A DNA stretch of 64,000 nucleotides from Streptomyces fulvoviolaceus (GTDB taxonomy: Bacteria > Actinomycetota > Actinomycetes > Streptomycetales > Streptomycetaceae). Each line of letters opens with the position of its first letter. Position 1 is the stretch's first letter. The stretch covers positions 197,810 through 261,809 of the forward strand of contig NZ_JOEY01000003.1 of NCBI RefSeq assembly GCF_000718165.1. The letters are read 5' to 3'. Shown here in pieces: positions 23,534-31,462 of the stretch. The position numbers and the translations under genes were made by a program. The notes under the pieces were generated by a model that saw only the letters and a list, made by a program, of their open reading frames with translations, was not told the DNA's origin and searched no databases.

Positions 23534-25525
23534 TCAGCGCCCCTCGGCGGATCGCAGCAGCAGTGCGAGGGCCCAGTCCTGGTCGTTCGCGAGCGGGTCC
23601 GGTCGGTGCGCGGGACGCCCGTCCACGCAGCTGGGCATCATGAAGGCGCAGGTCGCCCGGCCGTCGGGGCCGAAGTCGACGAGGTTGGCCGCGAAGATCG
23701 CGTCGGCGACCCGCTCGGAGTCCTCGTCCCGCAGGGCCTCGGGCAGCTGCCGGAGCGCTATCGCCGTGAGCACGCTCCAGTAGTGCGGGAACGTGTCGCC
23801 CCACAGCCGCTCGATGCCGAACCAGTACCCGTCCCAGTGCCGGATGGCGACGTCACGGAGCCGGACGTGCGGCTGCGGCCCACCGAAGACGTGCAGCCAC
23901 CGCACGGCCGGGCCCAGCGCCGCCAACAGCCGTTCGTCCGGGGCGATTTCGTACGCCGTCGCGAGCAGGCTGACCAGCGGCGCGACCATCGACTGCTCGT
24001 AGCTCACCTCGTGCCGGGGCAGCGCGGTGCCCCGGTCGGCGAACCCGTGAGCGTGCTCGATCAGCGACTCGCGCAGGCGCTTCGCCCGCGCCGCGTCGCC
24101 CTGCTCGTCGAGCGTGGCGATCACTGCGGCCATCGCCTCGGGGTGCCCGATGAGCAGGTGGTCGCGGACGCCGAGGGAGTACGACGACTCAAGGAGCCGG
24201 GCCGCGAGATCGAGGTCGGCCGGGTCGCCGGACAGCGCGAACTGGTCGTGGAAGAAGTGCGCCAGCCACGGGGTGTTGTAGAGCCGCACCGGTTCGGCGA
24301 AGCGGCTGCCACGGCGGACCGAGTCGTCGGGATCGACCAGGCGCTCACGGGCGAAGCGCGCGAAGCCCTGGAGGGCCTCGTCGAGCGCGTTGACGCCGTC
24401 CGAGCCGCCCCAGCCGCGCAGCCGGGCCTGCTGGAGCAGCACGGCCATGCCGATGCGCTCCGCCCCGTCGGTCCAGTCCTGCCAACCGTTCTCGGTCTGG
24501 GTCAGGCCGGTGCGGGTGTCCACCGGCACGAACGCGTACCGCTCCGGCTCCGGCCGCTCGTGCGGGCGGTGTTCGCGGAGGATACGGGCAGACCGCGCCT
24601 CGACCAGCTCCCGCAGCGGGGCGAGGAAGGCGACGGCCGTCCGGCTCCGGCGGCCGTCCCGCTCGACGTCGATGTGCTGGACGCCGTGGGCGGACGACGT
24701 GATGCCGTCGCCCGGCGAGGATGCGAGCACCGTGCCCTCGGCGAGGCGCAGGTCCAGGGCCGTACCTACCGGTGCGGTCAGGGACGGCAGTTCGGCAGGG
24801 GCGTCGGTGGCGGCGAGGAATGCATCCCGGTCGTCGTACCAGCCGAGCTCCCAGGCGAGGACGTACTCCTCCCCGGGGGCGAGGTCCAGGACGGGCTGGC
24901 CGCCGAACGACTCGGGGCTGCGGGCGTGGTCGGTGGGATGGACGACGAGGTGACCGCGGATGTCGGACCAGGTCCGGGAGTTGCGCGACTCGACCGAGTA
25001 CGCCCACAACTCGCCCACCCGGACGATCGCGCCGAGCAGCGGGGGAGTGCCGGCCATCGGCTCGGCCAGCACCCACGACCACGCCCCGCCGGTGAAGACG
25101 TGCGCATGACAGCTTCGCGCGAGCGCGCCCGCAGCACTGTCGTACACATCCCTGACCGGTACGTTCACACCGAGCCCGGTGATCCGCAGCGGCTCGGCGC
25201 CGGTGTTCGTCCAGGTGTAGGTCTCGGTGCAGCGGTCCCCGGCGACCTGGCGCCGGACCTCCAACTCCAGCCCGGACACCGGCCGGTGGCGCGCGGTCAC
25301 GCCGCCGGCCCGCCAGTCGATCTCGTACGGTGTCTGCCAGCGGCCGGAGCCGCGCGAGGTGATCGCGAAGCCGGTGCCCCAGGCGTGGTCCGGCCCGTGC
25401 CAGGTGTCCGTCAGCTCGTCGAGCAGGTACAGCCGGTCCGGGTCCAAGGTGTGCTGGAAGGCCACGGGTGACGCGTCCGCGCCGAGTACCACCCGGCCGC
25501 CGCCGAATGCGAACTGCCTGGTCAT
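23534..25525 (-). CDS. Six-hairpin glycosidase-like protein
   Basis: The product has 663 residues from the ATG at 25525, preceded by GAAGGAGAAGCG. The N-terminal 300 residues form a beta-rich domain (for example YTWTNTGAEPLRITGLGVNV). The C-terminal part is helical, with WLAHFFHDQFALSGDP and WDGYWFGIERLWGDTFPHYW, as in alpha/alpha six-hairpin glycosidases. There is no signal peptide. The exact family and catalytic acids could not be fixed. Its position between the sugar permeases and a GH42 beta-galactosidase, with a 20-base gap to the permease gene, points to a role in breaking down the same imported oligosaccharide. Confidence 0.75.
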   Translation of the reverse strand: MTRQFAFGGGRVVLGADASPVAFQHTLDPDRLYLLDELTDTWHGPDHAWGTGFAITSRGSGRWQTPYEIDWRAGGVTARHRPVSGLELEVRRQVAGDRCTETYTWTNTGAEPLRITGLGVNVPVRDVYDSAAGALARSCHAHVFTGGAWSWVLAEPMAGTPPLLGAIVRVGELWAYSVESRNSRTWSDIRGHLVVHPTDHARSPESFGGQPVLDLAPGEEYVLAWELGWYDDRDAFLAATDAPAELPSLTAPVGTALDLRLAEGTVLASSPGDGITSSAHGVQHIDVERDGRRSRTAVAFLAPLRELVEARSARILREHRPHERPEPERYAFVPVDTRTGLTQTENGWQDWTDGAERIGMAVLLQQARLRGWGGSDGVNALDEALQGFARFARERLVDPDDSVRRGSRFAEPVRLYNTPWLAHFFHDQFALSGDPADLDLAARLLESSYSLGVRDHLLIGHPEAMAAVIATLDEQGDAARAKRLRESLIEHAHGFADRGTALPRHEVSYEQSMVAPLVSLLATAYEIAPDERLLAALGPAVRWLHVFGGPQPHVRLRDVAIRHWDGYWFGIERLWGDTFPHYWSVLTAIALRQLPEALRDEDSERVADAIFAANLVDFGPDGRATCAFMMPSCVDGRPAHRPDPLANDQDWALALLLRSAEGR

Positions 25526-25545
25526 CGCTTCTCCTTCGGGCCCGG

Positions 25546-26433
25546 TCATCCGTTGAACCCCGTGCCGACGAGGGTGGGGCGCCAGTACTTCTGCAGGGCG
25601 AAGAAGCCGGCCGCGAGCGGCACGATGGAGAGCAGTGACCCCATCATGACGATGCTGATCAGGTCCGGGGAGGCGCCCACGGTGCGGATCTCCCCGTTGA
25701 GGATGTCCAGCCCCAGTGTCACGGGGTACAGCGAGCTGCTCTTGAGCATTACCAGGGAGAGGAAGAAGTTGTTCCAGATGGCGACCGCCTGGAAGAAGAA
25801 GATGGTCACCAGCCCCGGCGCCAGGGTGGGCAGGACCATCGACCGGAAGGTCCTCAGCTCGCTGGCCCCGTCGATCCTCGCCGCGTTGAGCAGGTCGTCC
25901 GGGACCATGGACTGCACATAGATACGGGCCAGGTACACCCCGAACGGGTTGACGAACGAGGGCAGCAGCACGGCCCAGTAGGTGTCCGTCAGATGGGCAG
26001 CGCTCATCATCAGGAACAGGGGCATGACCAGGGCCGCCTGGGGGACCAGGACCCCGCCCAGCACCAGGGTGAAGAGGAAACCGCGGCCCCGGAACTCGAA
26101 CTTGGCGAACGCGTAACCCGCGGCGGCGGCCAGGATCGTGGAGACGGCCCCGCCGATCACCGAGTAGCCGACGCTGTTGGCGAGCCACCGCAGGTAGATG
26201 CCGTTCTGGTAGCCGAACGTCAGCCGCAGGTTGTCCACGACCCGGCCGGGTGCGGAGAACCAGAGGCTGAAGCTGGAGTACAGCGTGCCCGCGTCCTTGG
26301 TGGCGGCCACGAGCAGCCACCAGACCGGGATGAAGAAGTACAGCGCGAAGAGCACCATCACCAGGCCGAGGGGGATGCGTCCGAGCATCCACTTCGAGCG
26401 GGCCGGGGATGCCGCCCGGCTGGCGACGCTCAT
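25546..26433 (-). CDS. Carbohydrate ABC transporter permease (MalG type)
   Basis: The product has 295 residues and about six membrane helices, beginning IPLGLVMVLFALYFFIPVWW. The EAA-type loop that contacts the ATPase is NAARIDGASELRTFRSMVLP. MalG-type proteins form a channel with a MalF-type partner. Its ATG overlaps the stop of the partner gene (ATGA), so the two are coupled. No ATPase gene is in this operon; as in many Streptomyces sugar importers, a shared MsiK-type ATPase encoded elsewhere is probably used (known for the group, inferred here). Confidence 0.93.
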   Translation of the reverse strand: MSVASRAASPARSKWMLGRIPLGLVMVLFALYFFIPVWWLLVAATKDAGTLYSSFSLWFSAPGRVVDNLRLTFGYQNGIYLRWLANSVGYSVIGGAVSTILAAAAGYAFAKFEFRGRGFLFTLVLGGVLVPQAALVMPLFLMMSAAHLTDTYWAVLLPSFVNPFGVYLARIYVQSMVPDDLLNAARIDGASELRTFRSMVLPTLAPGLVTIFFFQAVAIWNNFFLSLVMLKSSSLYPVTLGLDILNGEIRTVGASPDLISIVMMGSLLSIVPLAAGFFALQKYWRPTLVGTGFNG

Positions 26434-27416
26434 TTCGTCTCCTTGGGGGCGGACAGACCGGACGCGCGGGCCGTCAGACGGAGGAACCCGAACGACAGCA
26501 CGAAGGCGATCAACGCCAAGGACACCGAGATCGCGGCCGACAAGGGCTCGTCGTTGTTTCCGTAGGCGGCGTTGTAGGCCATCATGTTCGGCGTGTAGTT
26601 GCTGCTGATGGCGTTCGAGATCTTCGACAGGATGACCGGCTCGTTGAAGAGCTGCAGCGTGCCGATGATGGTGAACAGGCCCGTCATCACGACCGCCGGC
26701 ATCACGATCGGCAGCTTGATCCGCAGCGCGATCCTGATCTCGCCCGCCCCGTCGACCCGCGCCGCCTCGACGACGCTGGCGGGGATCGACTGCAGGGCCG
26801 CGTACACGATCAACATGTTGAAGCCGACCCCGGCCCAGACCATGATGTTGCCGATCGAGCCGAGGACCAGACCGGAGCCCACCAGGTCCACCGAGCCGAG
26901 CCCCAGGGACTCGGTCGCCGAGGTGATCGGGCTCAGCCCCGGCTGGTAGAGAAAGCCCCACAGCAGGGCCGCGATCACGCCCGGCACGGTGTACGGAAGG
27001 ACGAAGGCGGCCCGGAACAGCCGCTTCATGAATGCCAGCCGGGAGTCGAGCATCAGCGCCAGCAGGATCGCCACGCCCAGGATGAGGGGGACCACGACGA
27101 CGCCGAACTCGAGCAGCCGGAAGACGCCGTTGTAGAAGTCCGGGGTGGTGAAGACGGTGACGTAGCTGCTCAGCCCCACGAACTTAAGCTCGGAGCCGCC
27201 GAAGCCGAGGCCGTCGAAGGTCTGCCGGTACAGGCTCGTGTAGAGGGCGTAGCCGATCGGGAAGAAGAACAGGCCGGCGAAGAGCAGCATGAACGGTGCC
27301 AGGAAACCGTAGGCGGCCACGCGGCGCCTGCGGTCCTGGCGGAGCCGCGGTCGGCGGCTCCGCGTCGGTTCCTCACGCCCGCGGGTGCGAGGAGCACTGT
27401 CGAGGGTCGTCGTCAT
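26430..27416 (-). CDS. Carbohydrate ABC transporter permease (MalF type)
   Basis: The product has 328 residues from the ATG at 27416 (MTTTLDSAPRT). The open frame is longer, but this start overlaps the stop of the solute-binding protein gene by ATGA. A basic N-terminal tail of about 30 residues is followed by six membrane helices, starting AAYGFLAPFMLLFAGLFFF. The EAA loop is EAARVDGAGEIRIALRIKLP. With the MalG-type partner it makes the membrane channel of an oligosaccharide importer fed by the lipoprotein encoded just upstream. Confidence 0.93.
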   Translation of the reverse strand: MTTTLDSAPRTRGREEPTRSRRPRLRQDRRRRVAAYGFLAPFMLLFAGLFFFPIGYALYTSLYRQTFDGLGFGGSELKFVGLSSYVTVFTTPDFYNGVFRLLEFGVVVVPLILGVAILLALMLDSRLAFMKRLFRAAFVLPYTVPGVIAALLWGFLYQPGLSPITSATESLGLGSVDLVGSGLVLGSIGNIMVWAGVGFNMLIVYAALQSIPASVVEAARVDGAGEIRIALRIKLPIVMPAVVMTGLFTIIGTLQLFNEPVILSKISNAISSNYTPNMMAYNAAYGNNDEPLSAAISVSLALIAFVLSFGFLRLTARASGLSAPKETK

Positions 27417-28804
27417 CAGGGCTCCTGGACGCTCAGGCCCTGCTTGCGCATGTAGGCCACGACCGACTTCTGCGTCTCCTTGAGCGCCTCGGCCAGCGTC
27501 ATCTTCCCGTTCACCGCTTGGCTGAGGTAGTTCTGCTGGGTCGTGAACCACTCGTTCGCCACCGGCCCGTAGTTGAAGTCACGCGCGACGCTGTGGTTCG
27601 ACTCGGCGATTGTGTCGTAGATCTTCTGTCCCCCGAAGAAGCTGGACGGCTTGCTGAGCGCCTCGCTCTTCTGCGCCTTCAGGTTCGTCGGGTAGATGGT
27701 GATCTTGGGGATCCAGTAGTTCGACCACACCTGCTGGTTCGTGGTGATGAACTTGGCGAACTCCAGGGCTTCCTTCGGGTGCTCGGTCGACTTGAAGACG
27801 ACCGCGGAGGATCCGCCCCAGCTGCCGCTGGCCGCGGTGCCCGGCGTCCACTGCGGCAGGGCGGCGACGGCCCACTTGCCCTTGGTCTTCGGCGCGACCG
27901 ACTCCAGCGGTCCGGGCGCCCAGGCGGCACTGATCCAGGAGGCGACCTTGCCCGTATTGAGGTCCTGCCCCCACTGGCTGGAGAACTGAGGCAGCGTCAG
28001 GACCGCCTTCTCGTCGAGGAGCTTCTGCATGGTGTCGGCGACCTTCAGGGCCGCGGGGTTGGCGATGTCCACCACCCAGCTCTTGCCCTCCACCTTGAAC
28101 GGCCGTGAACCGGCGGCCCAGGCCAGCGCGTTGAACGGCGAGGCGTCGTTGGTGGGCAGGTTCCCCATGTACACACTGGGGTCCTTCTTGTGCAGGGCGA
28201 TCGAGGACTGCACGTACTCGTCCATCGTGGTCGGCACCGGCAGGTCGTACTTCTCGAACAGGTCCTTGCGGTAGTACAGGGACAGCGGGCCCGAGTCGAT
28301 CGGCAGCCCGTAGAGACCGTCACCGACCTGGACCGTGCTCCACGCCCACGCCTCGAAGTTGGAGGCGAGCGCGGAAGCGTTGCCGCCGCTGACGGTCTTC
28401 AGGTCGAGCACCGACCCGGTGGTGACGAACTGCGGCAGGTACTGGGTGTCGAAGGCCGCTATGTCGGGTGCCCGGTCCGCCTTGACGTCGAGCAGCAGCT
28501 TGGCCTGCGGGATCGTGTTGCCGCTGGCCGACACGATCTCCATCTTGATCTTGATGTCGGGGTGCTGCTTCTCCCACAGGTCGAGCAGAGCCTTGCTGTC
28601 GGGGAACGGTGTCTTCACCCAGAACGTCAGCGTGACCGGCCCCTTCGCGGCGTCGGTCGACCCTCCCGAGGAACTGCAGGCGGCACCCGTCAGCGCGGTG
28701 GCCATCGTGAGGGCGATCGCGGCCAGGTACCGCCGCCTGCGTCCTGCGGGAGCGGCCGCCTGCCTGGCGGGGAGCGAGAAGGTTCTGCTGTCGTGGTCGG
28801 ACAC
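27416..28804 (-). CDS. Extracellular sugar-binding lipoprotein (ABC importer)
   Basis: The product has 462 residues and starts at GTG with AAAGGAG seven bases ahead. A twin-arginine-like basic stretch (GRRRRYLAA) and a hydrophobic stretch lead to the lipobox TGAACSS, so it is anchored outside the membrane by its cysteine. The mature protein has the two-lobed family 1 solute-binding fold (LTFWVKTPFPDSKALLDLWE, then ITTNQQVWSNYWIPK). It captures the sugar for the two permeases. It is the first gene of the operon, and a perfect LacI-type palindrome lies 101 bases ahead of it. Confidence 0.93.
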   Translation of the reverse strand: MSDHDSRTFSLPARQAAAPAGRRRRYLAAIALTMATALTGAACSSSGGSTDAAKGPVTLTFWVKTPFPDSKALLDLWEKQHPDIKIKMEIVSASGNTIPQAKLLLDVKADRAPDIAAFDTQYLPQFVTTGSVLDLKTVSGGNASALASNFEAWAWSTVQVGDGLYGLPIDSGPLSLYYRKDLFEKYDLPVPTTMDEYVQSSIALHKKDPSVYMGNLPTNDASPFNALAWAAGSRPFKVEGKSWVVDIANPAALKVADTMQKLLDEKAVLTLPQFSSQWGQDLNTGKVASWISAAWAPGPLESVAPKTKGKWAVAALPQWTPGTAASGSWGGSSAVVFKSTEHPKEALEFAKFITTNQQVWSNYWIPKITIYPTNLKAQKSEALSKPSSFFGGQKIYDTIAESNHSVARDFNYGPVANEWFTTQQNYLSQAVNGKMTLAEALKETQKSVVAYMRKQGLSVQEP

Positions 28805-28904
28805 TGGTGGCTCCTTTACCTTCAGTGCAACTGGGATTTTCTGGCTGGTCCGGGTGCGCGCAGGCGCAGGCCGCGATGCCCGATGAGCGTGGGGTCGGTG
28901 GCTC

Positions 28905-28920
28905 GTCGATACGTATCGAC
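28905..28920. promoter_or_regulatory. LacI operator before the sugar operon
   Basis: GTCGATACGTATCGAC is a perfect 16-base palindrome upstream of the solute-binding protein gene. A near copy lies before the adjacent LacI gene at 30042-30055, so this regulator very likely binds both. Confidence 0.85.
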
Positions 28921-28990
28921 GACCGGTGCCATGTCGTACGCGTTCGGCGTTCGGTGGGTTTCTCTGCTGCTGGAGGGGGCAGCGCGCAGC

Positions 28991-30016
28991 TCAGGGGCGG
29001 AGAGTGGTGACGGTCGTCGCGCGGCGGGTCAGCCGGGAGGGGACCAGTTCGACGCCGTACGGCGGCGGGTTGCCGCCCTCGTCGTCCAGTAAGGCGAACA
29101 GGGTGCGCATCGCGCGGCGGGAGATCTCGCGGGGTGCGTGGGAGACGTTCGTGACCGACGGCTCCATCTCCTCGGCCGCCGAGTCGGTGCAGTGCCCGAC
29201 GACCGAGATGTCGCGACCGGGCACCATCCCGCGCTGGAGCAGGGTTCCCAGCACATGCGGGATGGCCGAGGTGTGCGGCACGATCAGCCCGTCGGCCGGT
29301 TCGGTGCCGCTCAGTGCCTTGTCCACCACTTCGCGGGCGCCCGACGGCGTGGATTCAGGCAGCTGGACGAGTCCGGTGCGGATGCCGGCGGTGGCCGCGG
29401 CCTCGTCGACGCCGCGCTGGAACTGTCCTACGAAGCTGTTGCCGCGGGCGATCGTGTGCGGTGGGTGGCCGACGACCACGATGCGCCGGTGGCCCGTGCC
29501 GACCAACTCCTCCACTGCGAGCCGGCCGGCCTGCGTGAAGTCGATGTCCACGCAGTGCAGGCCGACGGGGTCGTCGGGGACACCGATCAGGACCACCGGC
29601 ACCCGCAGTGAGGGGATCACCGGGATCCGCTCGTCATTGGCCGCGATGACCATCATGACGATCGCGTCGCACAGCGAGCGGGCGTCGAGCCGGGTCAGCC
29701 CCGCGGCGCCCTCGTCCGCGGTCACCAGGAGCACGTCGTAGTCGGCCTCCCTCGCGCACTGGGTGATCGCCTCGAGGAACGGCACGACACCTGTGTTGCC
29801 CAGGTCCCCGCCGACCGGGACCACCAGTCCGATGACCCGCGTACGACTGCTGGCCAGCGCCTGTGCCCCCGCGTTCGGTTGGTAGGACAGCAGGTCGATC
29901 GCGGCCTGGACCCGCTTGCGGGTCTCCTCCGAGATCGGGCGCTTGCCCGTCATGACGTAGGAGACGGTGCTCTGCGAAACGCCGGCGAGGCGGGCCACAT
30001 CCTTGCTGGTGAACAT
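28991..30016 (-). CDS. LacI-family repressor of the sugar operon
   Basis: The product has 341 residues. The ATG at 30016 is preceded by GAGGAGGTGCC; the longer open frame would run through the operator. The N-terminal helix-turn-helix is FTSKDVARLAGVSQSTVSYV with the hinge region following, then a periplasmic-binding-protein-like sugar sensor (RVIGLVVPVGGDLG to the C-terminus). It sits directly upstream of the importer and glycosidase operon on the same strand. Matching palindromes before both its own gene and the operon point to repression with autoregulation, relieved by the imported sugar or a product of it. Confidence 0.9.
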   Translation of the reverse strand: MFTSKDVARLAGVSQSTVSYVMTGKRPISEETRKRVQAAIDLLSYQPNAGAQALASSRTRVIGLVVPVGGDLGNTGVVPFLEAITQCAREADYDVLLVTADEGAAGLTRLDARSLCDAIVMMVIAANDERIPVIPSLRVPVVLIGVPDDPVGLHCVDIDFTQAGRLAVEELVGTGHRRIVVVGHPPHTIARGNSFVGQFQRGVDEAAATAGIRTGLVQLPESTPSGAREVVDKALSGTEPADGLIVPHTSAIPHVLGTLLQRGMVPGRDISVVGHCTDSAAEEMEPSVTNVSHAPREISRRAMRTLFALLDDEGGNPPPYGVELVPSRLTRRATTVTTLRP

Positions 30017-30041
30017 GAGTTGGCACCTCCTCTCGTCATCG

Positions 30042-30055
30042 TCGATGCGTATCGA
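30042..30055. promoter_or_regulatory. Probable LacI autoregulatory site
   Basis: TCGATGCGTATCGA differs from the perfect site at 28905-28920 by one central base. It lies 26 bases before the start codon of the LacI gene. Confidence 0.75.
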
Positions 30056-30208
30056 TTGAGCGTCGCGAGCGTAGACACGGGCCACTCTGGGAGCAAGACC
30101 CGTGCGGAACTTCGACGCAACCGGTCGGGTGGGCGCGGCCGTTGGCAGTGGCGTGCGGTGAAGGCGGGTGATTGCCGGGGGAGCGGGCGGTCGGTCGTGC
30201 TGTCGGTG

Positions 30209-31282
30209 TCATACGTCCGTGACCCCTGAGCTCTCGCGGATGACAAGGTCGGTACCGGCGAAGGTCCGCGCGGGAGGTTGGTAGTCGCTTTCCAGCTGGC
30301 CGCGGAGGAGTGCGAAGGCGTCGCGGCCCAGTCCCTGGAAGTCCATGCGGACCGTGCTCAGGGCTGGTGTGACGAACCCCGCGTGCGGGGCGTCGTCGAA
30401 ACCGATGACGCTGACGTCTCCGGGCACGGACCGCCCGGCGTGATGCAGGGCGCGCAGCACGCCCAGAGCCAGCTCGTCGTTGCCGCACAGGATTGCCGTG
30501 ACGCCCGGGTCACGGGCCAGTTGCTCTCCCTCGTCGTAGCCGGCCTGAGCGTCCCAGCCCTTGCCGCCGTGGGGTTCGGGTGGGGTGATGCCGGCCTCCT
30601 CCAGAGCCTTGCGCCAGCCCTGGGCGCGCGGCCCTTCGGAGCGCCGGGTGCCCACTGACGTCGGGATCGCGACGTAGTGAACGGTCTGGTGACCGAGCTG
30701 AAGCAGGTACGCGGTGGCGGCGCGGGCCGCCTCACGGTCGTCGGCCCACACGGCGGGGCGGGGAGGCCTCCGGCCGTGTGGGGGCGCTTCGACGACCGCG
30801 GCGCACGGCACGTCCGCCGGGACCCGGCGCAGAGCCGACGCGCCGAGCCGGTCGAAGCCGATGACCATCAGGCCTCCGCCGCCGGCTGCTGCCGAGGAGA
30901 TCGTGCGGTCCAGGTCGTCCTCGGGCGTCAGCACCTTCACGCCGAGTGAGTAGCCTGCGGCGGAGGCCGCTTCCTCCAGGCCCTGCAGGGTTGCCGCGTA
31001 GCCGTAGAGGGTGGTGTTCGACGTCAGCACGGTGACGGACCGGGTCACGCCGCTGGCCAGTGCGAACGCGGTTGCGTTGCGCCGGAATCCCAGCGTTTCG
31101 ATGGCCGCTTCGACCCGGTTGCGCGTCACCTCGCGGACATTCGGGTGGCCATTGAGGACCCTCGAAACGGTCTGGTAGGAGACGCCCGCCGCCTCAGCGA
31201 CGTCGCGAATACTGGCGGCCTTCCGCGGTTCCTGGCCGGGGCCCCGGTGGTTGCCGGAGCTTGTGTGACCGGTCACATCCAT
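30209..31282 (-). CDS. LacI-family regulator, divergent from alpha-galactosidase
   Basis: The product has 357 residues from the ATG at 31282. An upstream TTG (31318) is possible, but the frame then runs through a palindrome. No clear ribosome site precedes it, so the transcript may be leaderless. The helix-turn-helix is SIRDVAEAAGVSYQTVSRVL with NGHPNVRE following; the sensor domain includes AILCGNDELALGVLRAL and SVIGFDDAP, typical of the GalR/LacI group. Two palindromes with core TGTGACCGGTCACA overlap and precede the start, so it should repress itself and the divergent GH36 gene. Confidence 0.9.
   Translation of the reverse strand: MDVTGHTSSGNHRGPGQEPRKAASIRDVAEAAGVSYQTVSRVLNGHPNVREVTRNRVEAAIETLGFRRNATAFALASGVTRSVTVLTSNTTLYGYAATLQGLEEAASAAGYSLGVKVLTPEDDLDRTISSAAAGGGGLMVIGFDRLGASALRRVPADVPCAAVVEAPPHGRRPPRPAVWADDREAARAATAYLLQLGHQTVHYVAIPTSVGTRRSEGPRAQGWRKALEEAGITPPEPHGGKGWDAQAGYDEGEQLARDPGVTAILCGNDELALGVLRALHHAGRSVPGDVSVIGFDDAPHAGFVTPALSTVRMDFQGLGRDAFALLRGQLESDYQPPARTFAGTDLVIRESSGVTDV
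31264..31277. promoter_or_regulatory. LacI operator, site 1
   Basis: TGTGACCGGTCACA is a perfect 14-base palindrome lying over the first codons of the LacI gene. Its centre is 27 bases from the centre of site 2. Confidence 0.8.
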
Positions 31283-31288
31283 GCCAGG

Positions 31289-31306
31289 ATTGTGACCGGT
31301 CACAAT
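31289..31306. promoter_or_regulatory. LacI operator, site 2
   Basis: ATTGTGACCGGTCACAAT is a perfect 18-base palindrome between the divergent LacI and alpha-galactosidase genes. It contains the whole of site 1. Confidence 0.85.
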
Positions 31307-31462
31307 CACTGCCGTCAAGAGATGGAAACCGGGGATTTACGCAGCGATCACACAGGGGGCCCGTCACAGGCCGTCCGATGCCGCGCAATGGACGGCGGCG
31401 GCAGAAGGCCTGCGAAAGGGTTCGTACACCACAGAGTCGTACACCGCAGAAGGGGAACCGCG

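Noticed and set aside
18631..25471. Very long plus-strand open frames (about 921 and 1423 codons) opposite the sugar operon
   Set aside because: They are antisense shadows typical of high-GC DNA. The minus strand encodes clear glycosidase and permease proteins with ribosome sites and motifs, while the plus-strand products are repetitive in G, R, V and A without family likeness.
23534..26392. Single 952-codon minus-strand frame
   Set aside because: It merges the glycosidase-like gene with an out-of-frame reading of the permease gene. The ATG at 25525 with its ribosome site marks the true start.
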